A stretch of DNA of 39,192 nt from positions 1 through 39,192 of the forward strand of contig SXSK01000339.1 of the NCBI GenBank assembly GCA_005793375.1, in the 5' to 3' direction. The translations under genes and the position numbers were made by a program. Under the pieces are notes generated by a model, which saw only the letters and a program-made list of their open reading frames with translations, was not told the origin of the DNA and searched no databases. The stretch's first letter is position 1. Every line of letters begins with the position of its first letter. Below are positions 9,805-17,640 of the stretch, in pieces. This DNA comes from Verrucomicrobiales bacterium. GTDB lineage: Bacteria; Verrucomicrobiota; Verrucomicrobiia; Limisphaerales; UBA9464.

Positions 9805-11238
9805 TCAGGGTCTCGTGATTGTAACTGGTCCCATGATCCGGGCAGTCGCACTCACGCGGTCCAGGTCTTTTCTCTGATCCGGATGGTCCTTGTAAAAACT
9901 CGCGATGAGCTGGCGTGCTTCGGCATCGCGTCCGTCGCGGGCCAGTAGGTCCGCGAGTCCGCCAATGGATTCGGGATTGCCTGGCCAAAGTCGGACGGCG
10001 AGACGATACCCAGCTTCCGCTTCTGGGAGGAAGTTGTGCGCCGCGAGGAGATTCGCCGCCGACACGGTATCGTGCGAGTAGGACTTGAGGGTGTAGGTGG
10101 AGGCCATTGCCTCGGGGTCGGAGAAAACTTGCTGGGCCACGCCGCGCCAATAATCCAGAGACTGGGTGGCTCGCTCTGGGGTGAATCCATCTTGGCCATC
10201 CCGCGCTTCAAGTTCCATCAACGGGCCGAGCGGAAGGGCGTCTGCGTAAGTGCCCCGGAGCGGAGACGATTCCTGCACCGCGAAGTCGAGATCCGGATTC
10301 TTGGCCATAAGCGCCTGGAGAAGTTTTTCGTTGATTGCCATGACAGCGACCTGGCCGCCGACTTGAACCTTTCCATCAACCTTAGTTACCTCTTCGCCAA
10401 AGCGCAGTTGCTTGGGTTCGTCTGGGAATTGCATATCGTGTTCGAGTCGGCGTTGTGCATCCACCACATAGTCCTGGAAAGCGCGTTGCGAATCCGCTTC
10501 GGTGAGCGTGGCGAAGCGATCGCCGTAGAGGGTGTTCATGTATTCCACGTAACGTCCATCTGCCAAGGCATTCTGCGTGATGAGGACGTGCGGCTCGCGA
10601 TCACTCGTCTCATTGAGCAACGTCGGAATCCAGCGGCCGTTGTCCGTGCCACCGACGTAGACCATGCCCGGGCGCAACGAATCGAGAATGGCGTTGCCGT
10701 AGTCGAGCAGCTTTTGCGCTGGCCATTCGTGGACCTGCTCCGCCACCCCGTAAGCATCGAGTACCGCGCACCAGACCGGATCCAGTCGGGGTGAATCCGC
10801 ACTGGTGGAGTCTTCATATTGGCGGCTGCTTTTGGAAAGGGAGGCGAATTGTGAATTAATCTCCGACCAATTCCCGGATTCCAAAGCATCGAAGAAACGT
10901 TCGACCGCATCGGGCACTTCCACTCCCTTTCGTCGGGCCATCTCGCGGGCCACTTCCCGGCGCGAGCGGGTGAACCGCAGAAATTTGTCGGCGACAACCT
11001 GCTCCGCCGTGGGGGCATTCGCGACGGCAGTGCTGCGGGCAACTTGCGGCGAACGTTCTGTATCGGTGGAGTTTCCGGAAACTCCCAACAAACCAGCGCC
11101 TGCGGGCGAAACGTCTAAAGCCGGTTTGGTGGAGTGCTCGACGCGACGCAATGCCACGAGGAGCGCGAGAGTGAGCGCGAAGGCGACGAGGAATATCCAA
11201 CGGAACTTCGGTCGCGTTTTTGATTCATGGTCATTCAT
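9805..11238 (-). CDS. Membrane-anchored protein with C-terminal TPR-like segment, function unknown
   Basis: Protein of 477 residues that I do not recognise as a named family. The N-terminus has a short basic cytoplasmic stretch (KTRPKFR) and one membrane helix (WIFLVAFALTLALLVAL, residues 14-30), so the bulk is probably periplasmic. Residues 80-130 are charged and helical (FTRSRREVAREMARRKG). The central part contains no motif I can place. Near the C-terminus (about 400-455) AEAGYRLAVRLWPGNPESIG followed by LADLLARDGRDAEARQLI has the spacing of two tetratricopeptide-like units, which suggests protein-protein binding. It looks intact although its neighbours on both sides are decayed genes. The ATG at 11238 is the natural start. 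Confidence 0.78.
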   Translation of the reverse strand: MNDHESKTRPKFRWIFLVAFALTLALLVALRRVEHSTKPALDVSPAGAGLLGVSGNSTDTERSPQVARSTAVANAPTAEQVVADKFLRFTRSRREVAREMARRKGVEVPDAVERFFDALESGNWSEINSQFASLSKSSRQYEDSTSADSPRLDPVWCAVLDAYGVAEQVHEWPAQKLLDYGNAILDSLRPGMVYVGGTDNGRWIPTLLNETSDREPHVLITQNALADGRYVEYMNTLYGDRFATLTEADSQRAFQDYVVDAQRRLEHDMQFPDEPKQLRFGEEVTKVDGKVQVGGQVAVMAINEKLLQALMAKNPDLDFAVQESSPLRGTYADALPLGPLMELEARDGQDGFTPERATQSLDYWRGVAQQVFSDPEAMASTYTLKSYSHDTVSAANLLAAHNFLPEAEAGYRLAVRLWPGNPESIGGLADLLARDGRDAEARQLIASFYKDHPDQRKDLDRVSATARIMGPVTITRP

Positions 11239-11930
11239 AGGTCCGTTTACTCGAAAGACACCGCGGCTTTCTTGATTTGTATGAAATAACTGCGCGGCCT
11301 GATGGCCGCACAGGAGTTGGTCCAGGATTTCGATCTGAACTGCACTCTCCCTGTCAGATCATAGGAAGCCGATCAGCCTTGCCTTTCTTCATGAAATATC
11401 CGTCCGAGCTTCCAGCCCGCGATGCCTGGCGTGTGCTTCAATCCCAAACGGATTCGATCCAGTCTCGCCTATCCTGAGAATACGAGCGCGGACATTGCGC
11501 TGCTCGCAGGTTGCTGAACGACAGATTCAACCTCGCTTCCCTTTGGAGCATCCTTGAGGGACACGTTCGGTGGAGGAGCTCGATTCGGTACCATCAAATC
11601 GATCGCCCTTTCAGTCACATGGGAAGGACGCAGAGATGGGTTGAGATCTCTCCCTCTGCGTGCTCCGTCCTCCGCGGTTCCTCGAGTCGGACACTCCAAG
11701 AACCTGCATAACCACGGAGGGCAGGCCCGTTTCGGATCCGGTTTAAGCAGCGCGCCTGCTGCTCAAGTTGGTCCGTGTCAAGGGTCACTCAGGGTGACCC
11801 CTTCGTTCGTTGGTTTACTTCGTTTCGGTTCCTGCGACACCGCAGTAGCGACGGCACTCCCTGCGATGCGCGGCACTTTGGCCAGAGTCGAGCTTGGCAT
11901 GGCCGCGGAATCACACGAGTCTTTCCGGGC
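11239..11930. other. 692-base non-coding region
   Basis: No open frame here has a recognisable product; those present look like chance. The segment contains the degenerate palindromic repeat annotated at 11628-11694 and ends at the start of a broken FAD-dependent oxidoreductase gene. Its left end must carry the promoter of the minus-strand 477-residue protein. I cannot point to a regulatory motif. It may be further remnants of deleted genes. Confidence 0.5.
11628..11694. repeat. Degenerate ACGCAGAG/CTCTGCGT inverted repeat
   Basis: ACGCAGAG at 11628-11635 faces CTCTGCGT at 11654-11661, separated by 18 bases. This is followed by CTCCGTCCTCCGCGGTTCC, a decayed direct continuation of the same C/T-C-T-G-C-G theme. 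It resembles the widespread ACGCAGAGGACGCAGAG intergenic repeat family known from many bacterial genomes. Only one degenerate copy is visible here. Confidence 0.4.
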
Positions 11931-12663
11931 ATGGACTTAACGGATAACGACAGCGTGGACGTCTTGGTGATCGGTGCCGGATTAAGTGACGATGTCGGCG
12001 TTGGCCAAACACGCCGCACAAGGCATCGCATTAAGACTGGAGACGCATGTATCGGCGCTATCTCTCGAGGGATCTAGTTGGTGTGCCACCCTCAAGACGG
12101 GGGGCATGATCCGAGCAAGGGCGGTGGTGATGACCGTGCCGGTGCCCCAAGCCTTGGCGATTCTCTCGGCTGGGTCGTATGTCATGGACCCCAAACTGCG
12201 GTCTGGGCTGGAGGGGGTGGAATATGAGCGTTGTCTGGCAGTCATGGCGATTCTGGGAGCCCCCAGTTGGGTTGCGCCACCTGGAGGACTCTTGATTGAC
12301 GAAGGACCGATTGCGTGGATCGCCGACAACCAGCAAAAAGGCCTGTCGACCGTTCCCTCTGCCACCATCCATGCCAATCCTGGCTACAGCCTCCAACATT
12401 GGGAGGACGAACGGCGGAGCGCTGGCGTGCCGTGGTTGGAAGCTGCAATTCCGTGGATCGGAACGGGCGTGAAAGACTATCAGGTTCAAGGCTGGCGCTA
12501 TAGTAAACCGATCCGAACTTGGGTCGAAACCTGTGTGATGGTGCACGCGTCGCCGACTCTCATCTTGGCCGGCGATGCCTTTGGTGGTCCGAGAGTGGAA
12601 GGAGCCGCCTTGTCCGGTTGGTCAGCGGCCGAAGCCCTCCTCGCGCTTCCAGGTTGCGCCTAG
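11931..12663 (+). pseudogene. NAD(P)/FAD-dependent amine oxidase-like protein, internally deleted
   Basis: An ATG at 11931 opens the start of a Rossmann FAD-binding fold, VDVLVIGAGLS (dinucleotide-binding GxGxxS/G motif), and then the frame is lost. From about 11986 a different frame continues with MSALAKHAAQGIALRLETHV, which in the renalase-like COG3380 family lies well over a hundred residues downstream of the Rossmann motif. The rest runs to the normal end (LAGDAFGGPRVEGAALSGW, the conserved C-terminal FAD-contact motif) and stops at 12663. The missing part contains most of the FAD domain. The deletion junction is near 11985-11992. The 678-base open frame at 11986-12663 could be called as a gene but cannot make an active enzyme. 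It lies 27 bases upstream of the glycosyltransferase and probably shared a transcript with it. Confidence 0.78.
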
Positions 12664-12690
12664 GGGCAATGACGAGGAAGACTCGGACTC

Positions 12691-13764
12691 TTGAACCGCA
12701 TTTTGGTCATCGCCCTGGCGGGCATTGGGGACACGTTGATGGCAACACCAGTCATTCACGAATTGCGGTCGCGCTTTCCCAAAGCTCGACTGGAGGCGCT
12801 GGTGCTTTGGCCCGGGGCCAAAGAAGTTCTCGAAGGCAATCCGCACCTGGATGCAGTGCATCAGCATCAGTTCTTGTTGGCCAGCAAGTGGGCCTCGTTG
12901 CGATTTGTCTGGGGATTGCGCCGGCCACGGGCGGATCTTTCTCTGAATGTTCATCCTCAGGGGCGCCGGGAATATCGGGCGATTGCCAGGCTCATCGGCG
13001 CCCGTCGCCGCCTCAGCCATGCCTATGAAAATCAGAACTGGATGGATCCCTGGCTGGTTACCGACACTGTTCCTCAAGATTATTCCGTTCATTGTGTCCA
13101 GAATAACCTCAATCTCCTGCGTCGCGTGGGGATCGAACCGACGCGGACGCACCACGCATACGAGTTGTACCTTTCGGCAGCAGAGAAAGAGCGGGCGGAG
13201 GGTTTGTTATGGCAACTGGGTCTGGCTGGAAAGCGCTGGCTCGGGCTGCATGTTGGTTCAGGAGGGACAAAAAACCTGGCACTGCGGCGCTGGCCAGTGA
13301 GTCGTTATGTCGAGTTAATACGGCGTGCCGCATTGGAGTTGCCAGGAGTTCCCATCGTGCTGTTTGGAGGACCGGGAGAGCGGGAGGCACATTCGGAGAT
13401 TCGGGCCGCGGCGGGTGACGCGGTCCTGGAGCCCAAGACCGGCAGTCTACGAGCCGCCGCCGCCGTCTTGTCCCATGCCTGGGCGTTCCTGAGTGTTGAC
13501 ACCGTCTTCATGCATCTTGCCACGGCGGTCCGGGTTCCAAAGCAGTTGGTCATCGAAACCCCCACGCTGAACCCGCCCGTCCAACCGTTTCGAACGGATT
13601 GGATTTTGATTCCGAATCCGGCCGTTGGTGGGCGGCCGCTGGATTTCTATCGCTATGATGGCCGGTGCATCGCGGGTACGGATGCAGCCATTCAACGGAT
13701 TATGGAGTCGGTCAGCGTCGATTCAGTCATGGAGGCGTGCCGAAAGGCGATGACATCGAGTTGA
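12691..13764 (+). CDS. Glycosyltransferase family 9 (heptosyltransferase-like)
   Basis: Protein of 357 residues of the ADP-heptose:LPS heptosyltransferase family (GT9), which adds sugars to the LPS inner core on the cytoplasmic face. The N-terminus ILVIALAGIGDTLMATPVIHEL is the classic first strand and acceptor-side motif of the family. The second domain opens with WLGLHVGSGGTKNLALRRWP, the usual nucleotide-sugar domain entry, followed by VPIVLFGGPGERE. The diphosphate-contact motif, usually S-x-D-[ST]-G-P-x-H-L-A, appears as SVDTVFMHLATA, so the usual Gly-Pro is replaced. The start is a TTG at 12691, preceded by GAGGAAG at suitable spacing; no better ATG precedes it. Acceptor and sugar cannot be determined from sequence alone. 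Confidence 0.85.
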   Translation: MNRILVIALAGIGDTLMATPVIHELRSRFPKARLEALVLWPGAKEVLEGNPHLDAVHQHQFLLASKWASLRFVWGLRRPRADLSLNVHPQGRREYRAIARLIGARRRLSHAYENQNWMDPWLVTDTVPQDYSVHCVQNNLNLLRRVGIEPTRTHHAYELYLSAAEKERAEGLLWQLGLAGKRWLGLHVGSGGTKNLALRRWPVSRYVELIRRAALELPGVPIVLFGGPGEREAHSEIRAAAGDAVLEPKTGSLRAAAAVLSHAWAFLSVDTVFMHLATAVRVPKQLVIETPTLNPPVQPFRTDWILIPNPAVGGRPLDFYRYDGRCIAGTDAAIQRIMESVSVDSVMEACRKAMTSS

Positions 13765-13893
13765 TTAGCCCTTGGTGAATTGAGGTTCGAGGGGCGTGAG
13801 GATCGAGAGACGGGCTTTAATGGTGCGACCTGACACCGGATTCTTTGGAATAGTGGCTTGGCTGGTCCACGAGGATATGGCTCACTTCGCTTC

Positions 13894-16227
13894 ATGCCAC
13901 TGACCGAGTTGACGACTTGCTCGGAGCCAAGCACGACGATTCGTTGTCGTGTGCGGACGGGTCTGGGTTGGTGTGGCTGGCTCGCGTGGGTTCTGGGGAA
14001 TTGCGTGCTTTTGGGGAGTCCGTCGCTTCGGGCTCCTGCCGACGCCGCTCCGACGGTTTCATTCCGCAACGACGTCATGGCAGTGCTTTCGAAAGGCGGT
14101 TGCGCTTCCGGTCCTTGCCATGGGAATCGCCAGGGCAAAGGGGGCTTTCGGATCTCCCTGCGCGGTGAAGATCCGTCCGAAGATTACCAGACATTGATTC
14201 AGGACTTGGCAGGGCGTCGCCTGGATCGACAATCGCCCGAAGACAGTTTGTTGCTGCTGAAGCCCACGGGACTGGTTCCTCATGAAGGTCGAGTTCGTTT
14301 TGAACCCAACTCTCTGGAGTACGGAATTCTGGAGCGTTGGATCCGCGAGGGGGCGAGATCGGATGTCGCCACGGCGCCGCGTTTAACGGCGCTGGCAGTG
14401 GAGCCTCGGGAGCCGGTCCTGCACGCCCCGGTAGAATCCTTTCAGCTGCGAGTATTGGCGCAATTTGAGGATGGAACCTCGCAGGATGTTACTCGACTGG
14501 CGGTTTACGAACCGGTCGCGCCGATCGTTGACGTGACCGTTGGGGGGCGGGCGACGTTTCGTCAGGAGGGTGAGACTACAATACTGGTGCGCTACTTGGA
14601 TCGACAAGAAGCGGTTCGGGCGGCTCATGTGCCATCGCGTGATCGAGTTTGGTCCTGGCAACTACCGACTCCGGCGAATGCAGTCGATGCGCTGATTTAC
14701 GAGAAGCTGAAGCGGCTGCGGCTGGAGCCGTCGGCACGTTGTTCCGACGAGGAATTCCTTCGTCGAGTATTCTTGGATTTATGCGGCATTCTACCCACGG
14801 CCAACGAGGCGCGTGGCTTTGTAGCGGATTCGACGCCGGACAAGCGGACTCGGGTGGTGGAGGCGCTGCTGGATCGCCCCGAGTTTGCCGAGTATTGGGC
14901 GCTGAAATGGGCCGATCTTTTTCGGCTAGAAGAACGGGCTCTCGACAAGAAAGGCGTGCAACTGTTTCACGAATGGCTGGTGCAACAGGTTGTGGACAAT
15001 ACGCCGTTGGATGTGTTCGCCCGTTCGGTCTTGACCGCCCGGGGCAGCACGTACGCGGTGCCCGCTGCCAATTGGTTTCGGTCTCACCGCACCGCAGTCG
15101 AACGGAGCGAGGCGGTCGCTCAAGTGTTCCTGGGCGCCCGCTTGCAATGTGCCCAATGCCACAATCACCCCTATGAACGGTGGACGCAGAATGATTATCA
15201 CGACTGGACCGCAGCCTTTGCGAAAGTGGACTATAAAGTCATCGAGAACCTCCGGCGCGATGACAACGACAAGCACGAATTTGTCGGCGAGCAGTTGATT
15301 CACGTGGTTTCTAAAGCAGAGCACAAGCACCCCCGTTCTGGTAAGGTCTGTTCACCGAGGCTGCTGGGTCAGGGGGAAGCGTTGAATGATTCCATGGGAG
15401 ATCCCCTGCTGCCGTTGGCGGATTGGTTGGTGCGGCCGGAAAATCCATTGTTTGCCCGAGCACAAGCCAACCGGATCTGGTATCACCTCATGGGTCGAGG
15501 ATTGGTGGATCCCATCGATGACTTTCGCTCCACCAATCCAGCGTCCCATCCGGAATTGTTGGAAACCTTGGCGCAAGAATTGATCGCGGCGCGGTTTGAT
15601 ATTCGGCATTTGATTCGACGAATCACGGCGTCGAGAAGTTATCAGGCATCCAGTGTGCCGCGAGCTGGGCAACCAGAAGATCCGCTGAACTATTCGCACG
15701 CGATCGTGCGGCGGTTGACGGCGGAGCAAATCCTGGATAGTGCGAGCCAGGCGGCGGGTGTGCCCTTGGATTTCGTTGGGAGACCAGTGGGGACGCGGTC
15801 CGCACAATTGCCCTCGGCAGAGAGTGAACGGCGGCGTGGTCGGAAGGATCGCGGCAATTCCGGGGCGGACCTCGACATTTTCCTGAAGGCTTTCGGCAAG
15901 CCACCGCGGCAATTGACCACGGAATGCGAGCGGAATGGGGAACCGGCAATGAATCAAGTGTTTCAGTTGATCAGCGGGCCCACGCTGCAAGAGTTCGTCT
16001 CGATCGAAGACAATCGTCTGAAGACCCTGTTGGCTTCGGGCAAGCCGTTGGAGAATTTGCTGGACGAGCTCTATTGGTCGGTCTTGACGCGTCCGCCCTC
16101 TGAGTTTGAACGGCAGACATTGTTGACATATTTGCAGGTGGCGACGGACGGATCGGCGCGTCGCGCCGCGATGGAAGACATCCTTTGGGGCTTGTTGAAT
16201 TCCAAGGAGTTTGTGCTGAGACGATAA
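13894..16227 (+). CDS. DUF1549/DUF1553 (PSCyt2/PSD1) protein with cytochrome-like N-terminus
   Basis: Protein of 777 residues, the first gene of a three-gene operon. A signal-type hydrophobic segment lies near residues 24-42 (WCGWLAWVLGNCVLLG). The N-terminal domain carries GGCASGPCHGN, the C-x4-CHG haem-type motif of these proteins, and then GKGGFRISLRGEDP. A bacterial Ig-like region (LRVLAQFEDGTSQDVT) spans about residues 145-205. DUF1549 runs from about 220 (VDALIYEKLKRL, FLRRVFLDLCGILPT) and includes the second haem-type motif CAQCHNHPYERW. DUF1553 follows (NPLFARAQANRIWYHLMGRG, DIRHLIRRITASRSY). I chose the ATG at 13894; a TTG at 13858 and a GTG at 13951 are alternatives and no ribosome site decides between them. 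These proteins are abundant in Planctomycetota and Verrucomicrobiota, always with a DUF1501 partner. Their reaction is unproven. Confidence 0.92.
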   Translation: MPLTELTTCSEPSTTIRCRVRTGLGWCGWLAWVLGNCVLLGSPSLRAPADAAPTVSFRNDVMAVLSKGGCASGPCHGNRQGKGGFRISLRGEDPSEDYQTLIQDLAGRRLDRQSPEDSLLLLKPTGLVPHEGRVRFEPNSLEYGILERWIREGARSDVATAPRLTALAVEPREPVLHAPVESFQLRVLAQFEDGTSQDVTRLAVYEPVAPIVDVTVGGRATFRQEGETTILVRYLDRQEAVRAAHVPSRDRVWSWQLPTPANAVDALIYEKLKRLRLEPSARCSDEEFLRRVFLDLCGILPTANEARGFVADSTPDKRTRVVEALLDRPEFAEYWALKWADLFRLEERALDKKGVQLFHEWLVQQVVDNTPLDVFARSVLTARGSTYAVPAANWFRSHRTAVERSEAVAQVFLGARLQCAQCHNHPYERWTQNDYHDWTAAFAKVDYKVIENLRRDDNDKHEFVGEQLIHVVSKAEHKHPRSGKVCSPRLLGQGEALNDSMGDPLLPLADWLVRPENPLFARAQANRIWYHLMGRGLVDPIDDFRSTNPASHPELLETLAQELIAARFDIRHLIRRITASRSYQASSVPRAGQPEDPLNYSHAIVRRLTAEQILDSASQAAGVPLDFVGRPVGTRSAQLPSAESERRRGRKDRGNSGADLDIFLKAFGKPPRQLTTECERNGEPAMNQVFQLISGPTLQEFVSIEDNRLKTLLASGKPLENLLDELYWSVLTRPPSEFERQTLLTYLQVATDGSARRAAMEDILWGLLNSKEFVLRR

Positions 16228-16236
16228 CCATACTCT

Positions 16237-17640
16237 ATGAACCCGATGCTCAAAGGCGGTTGTTTTGATGCGACCCGTTATTCGCGGCGGCACCTATTGC
16301 GGGTAGGTGGGTTGGGAATGTTGGGACTAAATCTGCCGGGTTTACTCCGGGCGGAAGCAATGAAAAAACCGAGTGGGCCCAAGCCACGGGCAAAGTCGGT
16401 GATCTTTCTGTACCAGTTTGGTGGACCCTCCCAATTGGACACGTTTGACATGAAGCCCGACGCACCCGAGGCCGTGCGGAGTCCTCATAAAGCAATCGCT
16501 TCAAAAGCGGATGGAATCCAGGTCAGCGAACGATTGCCCGCAATGGCGCGCGTCATGGACAAGGTCACCTTGGTTCGATCGGTGCACCACACCATGTTGA
16601 ATCACAACTCGGCGTCTTATTACGCGCTGACAGGAAAAGCGCCACCACTGGATGATATTCGGCTGCGAGATACGGCGGATTTGATGCCGGCCTATGGTTC
16701 GGTGGTCGATGCGCTCTCGCCGGTGGCAGAAAGCGAATTGCCGACATTCGTTTCCTATCCGCATATCATTCGGGATGGCTCTGTGACACCGGGTCAGCAC
16801 GCGAGTTTTCTGGGGAAATTGCACGATCCATTGCTGATTACGCGCGATCCGAATGCGGTCGATTTTTCGTTGCCGGAACTTTCGTTGCCGGCGGGTTTGA
16901 GTTACGAGAGATTGAGTGCGCGACGGGAATTGCAGAAGGTCATCGATGCCCAAACGCGATTGATGGATCACGCGGCGGCGGCGCGCGGGCTGGATTCCTA
17001 CTACGAGAAGGCCATGGCGATGCTGCATAGCACCCGGTTGCGCGAAGCCTTCAACCTCAGCGCCGAACCGGATGCGATTCGGGAGCGCTACGGCCGCCAC
17101 ACCTATGGGCAGGGCTGTTTGCTGGCCCGCCGGTTGGTCGAAGCCGGCATCAAGTTTGTGACGGTATATTTTTCGGAAACTATTGGAGGGCAGAGCACTG
17201 AAAACGGCGGCTGGGATACTCACGGATTCAACAACACCCGCATGTATCCGATCATTGAAAAACGCCATCTGCCGATCACCGACCAGACACTTCCCACGCT
17301 GCTCAACGATCTGGATGAACGCGGGCTGCTCCAGGAGACGTTGGTATTGTGGATGGGTGAGTTTGGGCGAACTCCCAAGATCAATGGTAACATCAGTCGG
17401 GACCATTGGCCGTATTGCTACACCGTCCTAATGGCGGGTGGCGGCGTGAAACGCGGCTATGTTCACGGGGCCTCCGATCGCAATGGCGCATACCCAGCCG
17501 AAGCCCCGGTCCGCCCAGACGATCTCGCGGCGACTGTTTACCAACTGTTAGGGATCGATCCGCGCGCTGAGATTCTCAATGCCCAGAACCGTCCGATGTT
17601 CATCGCCGAGGGGGCGCCCATCGCGGGGGTGATGGCATGA
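16237..17640 (+). CDS. DUF1501 protein, Tat-exported, alkaline phosphatase/sulfatase fold
   Basis: Protein of 467 residues, nine bases after the DUF1549 gene. A twin-arginine signal is evident: SRRHLLRVGGLGMLGLNLPG at about residues 16-35, implying export in folded form. The DUF1501 core follows with FLYQFGGPSQLDTFDMKP, the metal-site-like N-terminal motif, then MLNHNSASYYALTG, a middle region, and ETLVLWMGEFGRTPKING with GRDHWPYCYTVLMAGGGV-type sequence near the C-terminus. Members share the alkaline phosphatase-like fold but the substrate is unknown. It is followed by an ATGA overlap with the PPC-domain gene, so all three genes form one operon. DUF1549 and DUF1501 proteins co-occur so consistently that a joint function is likely. 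Confidence 0.93.
   Translation: MNPMLKGGCFDATRYSRRHLLRVGGLGMLGLNLPGLLRAEAMKKPSGPKPRAKSVIFLYQFGGPSQLDTFDMKPDAPEAVRSPHKAIASKADGIQVSERLPAMARVMDKVTLVRSVHHTMLNHNSASYYALTGKAPPLDDIRLRDTADLMPAYGSVVDALSPVAESELPTFVSYPHIIRDGSVTPGQHASFLGKLHDPLLITRDPNAVDFSLPELSLPAGLSYERLSARRELQKVIDAQTRLMDHAAAARGLDSYYEKAMAMLHSTRLREAFNLSAEPDAIRERYGRHTYGQGCLLARRLVEAGIKFVTVYFSETIGGQSTENGGWDTHGFNNTRMYPIIEKRHLPITDQTLPTLLNDLDERGLLQETLVLWMGEFGRTPKINGNISRDHWPYCYTVLMAGGGVKRGYVHGASDRNGAYPAEAPVRPDDLAATVYQLLGIDPRAEILNAQNRPMFIAEGAPIAGVMA

Noticed and set aside
11554-11940. A 128-codon plus-strand frame in the gene-free stretch
   Set aside because: No start site or motif, composition unlike its neighbours, and it contains the degenerate palindromic repeat.
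15352-17406. Minus-strand frames of about 300 codons opposite the DUF1549 and DUF1501 genes
   Set aside because: Products are Arg- and His-rich without motifs, as expected for antisense shadows of GC-rich genes.
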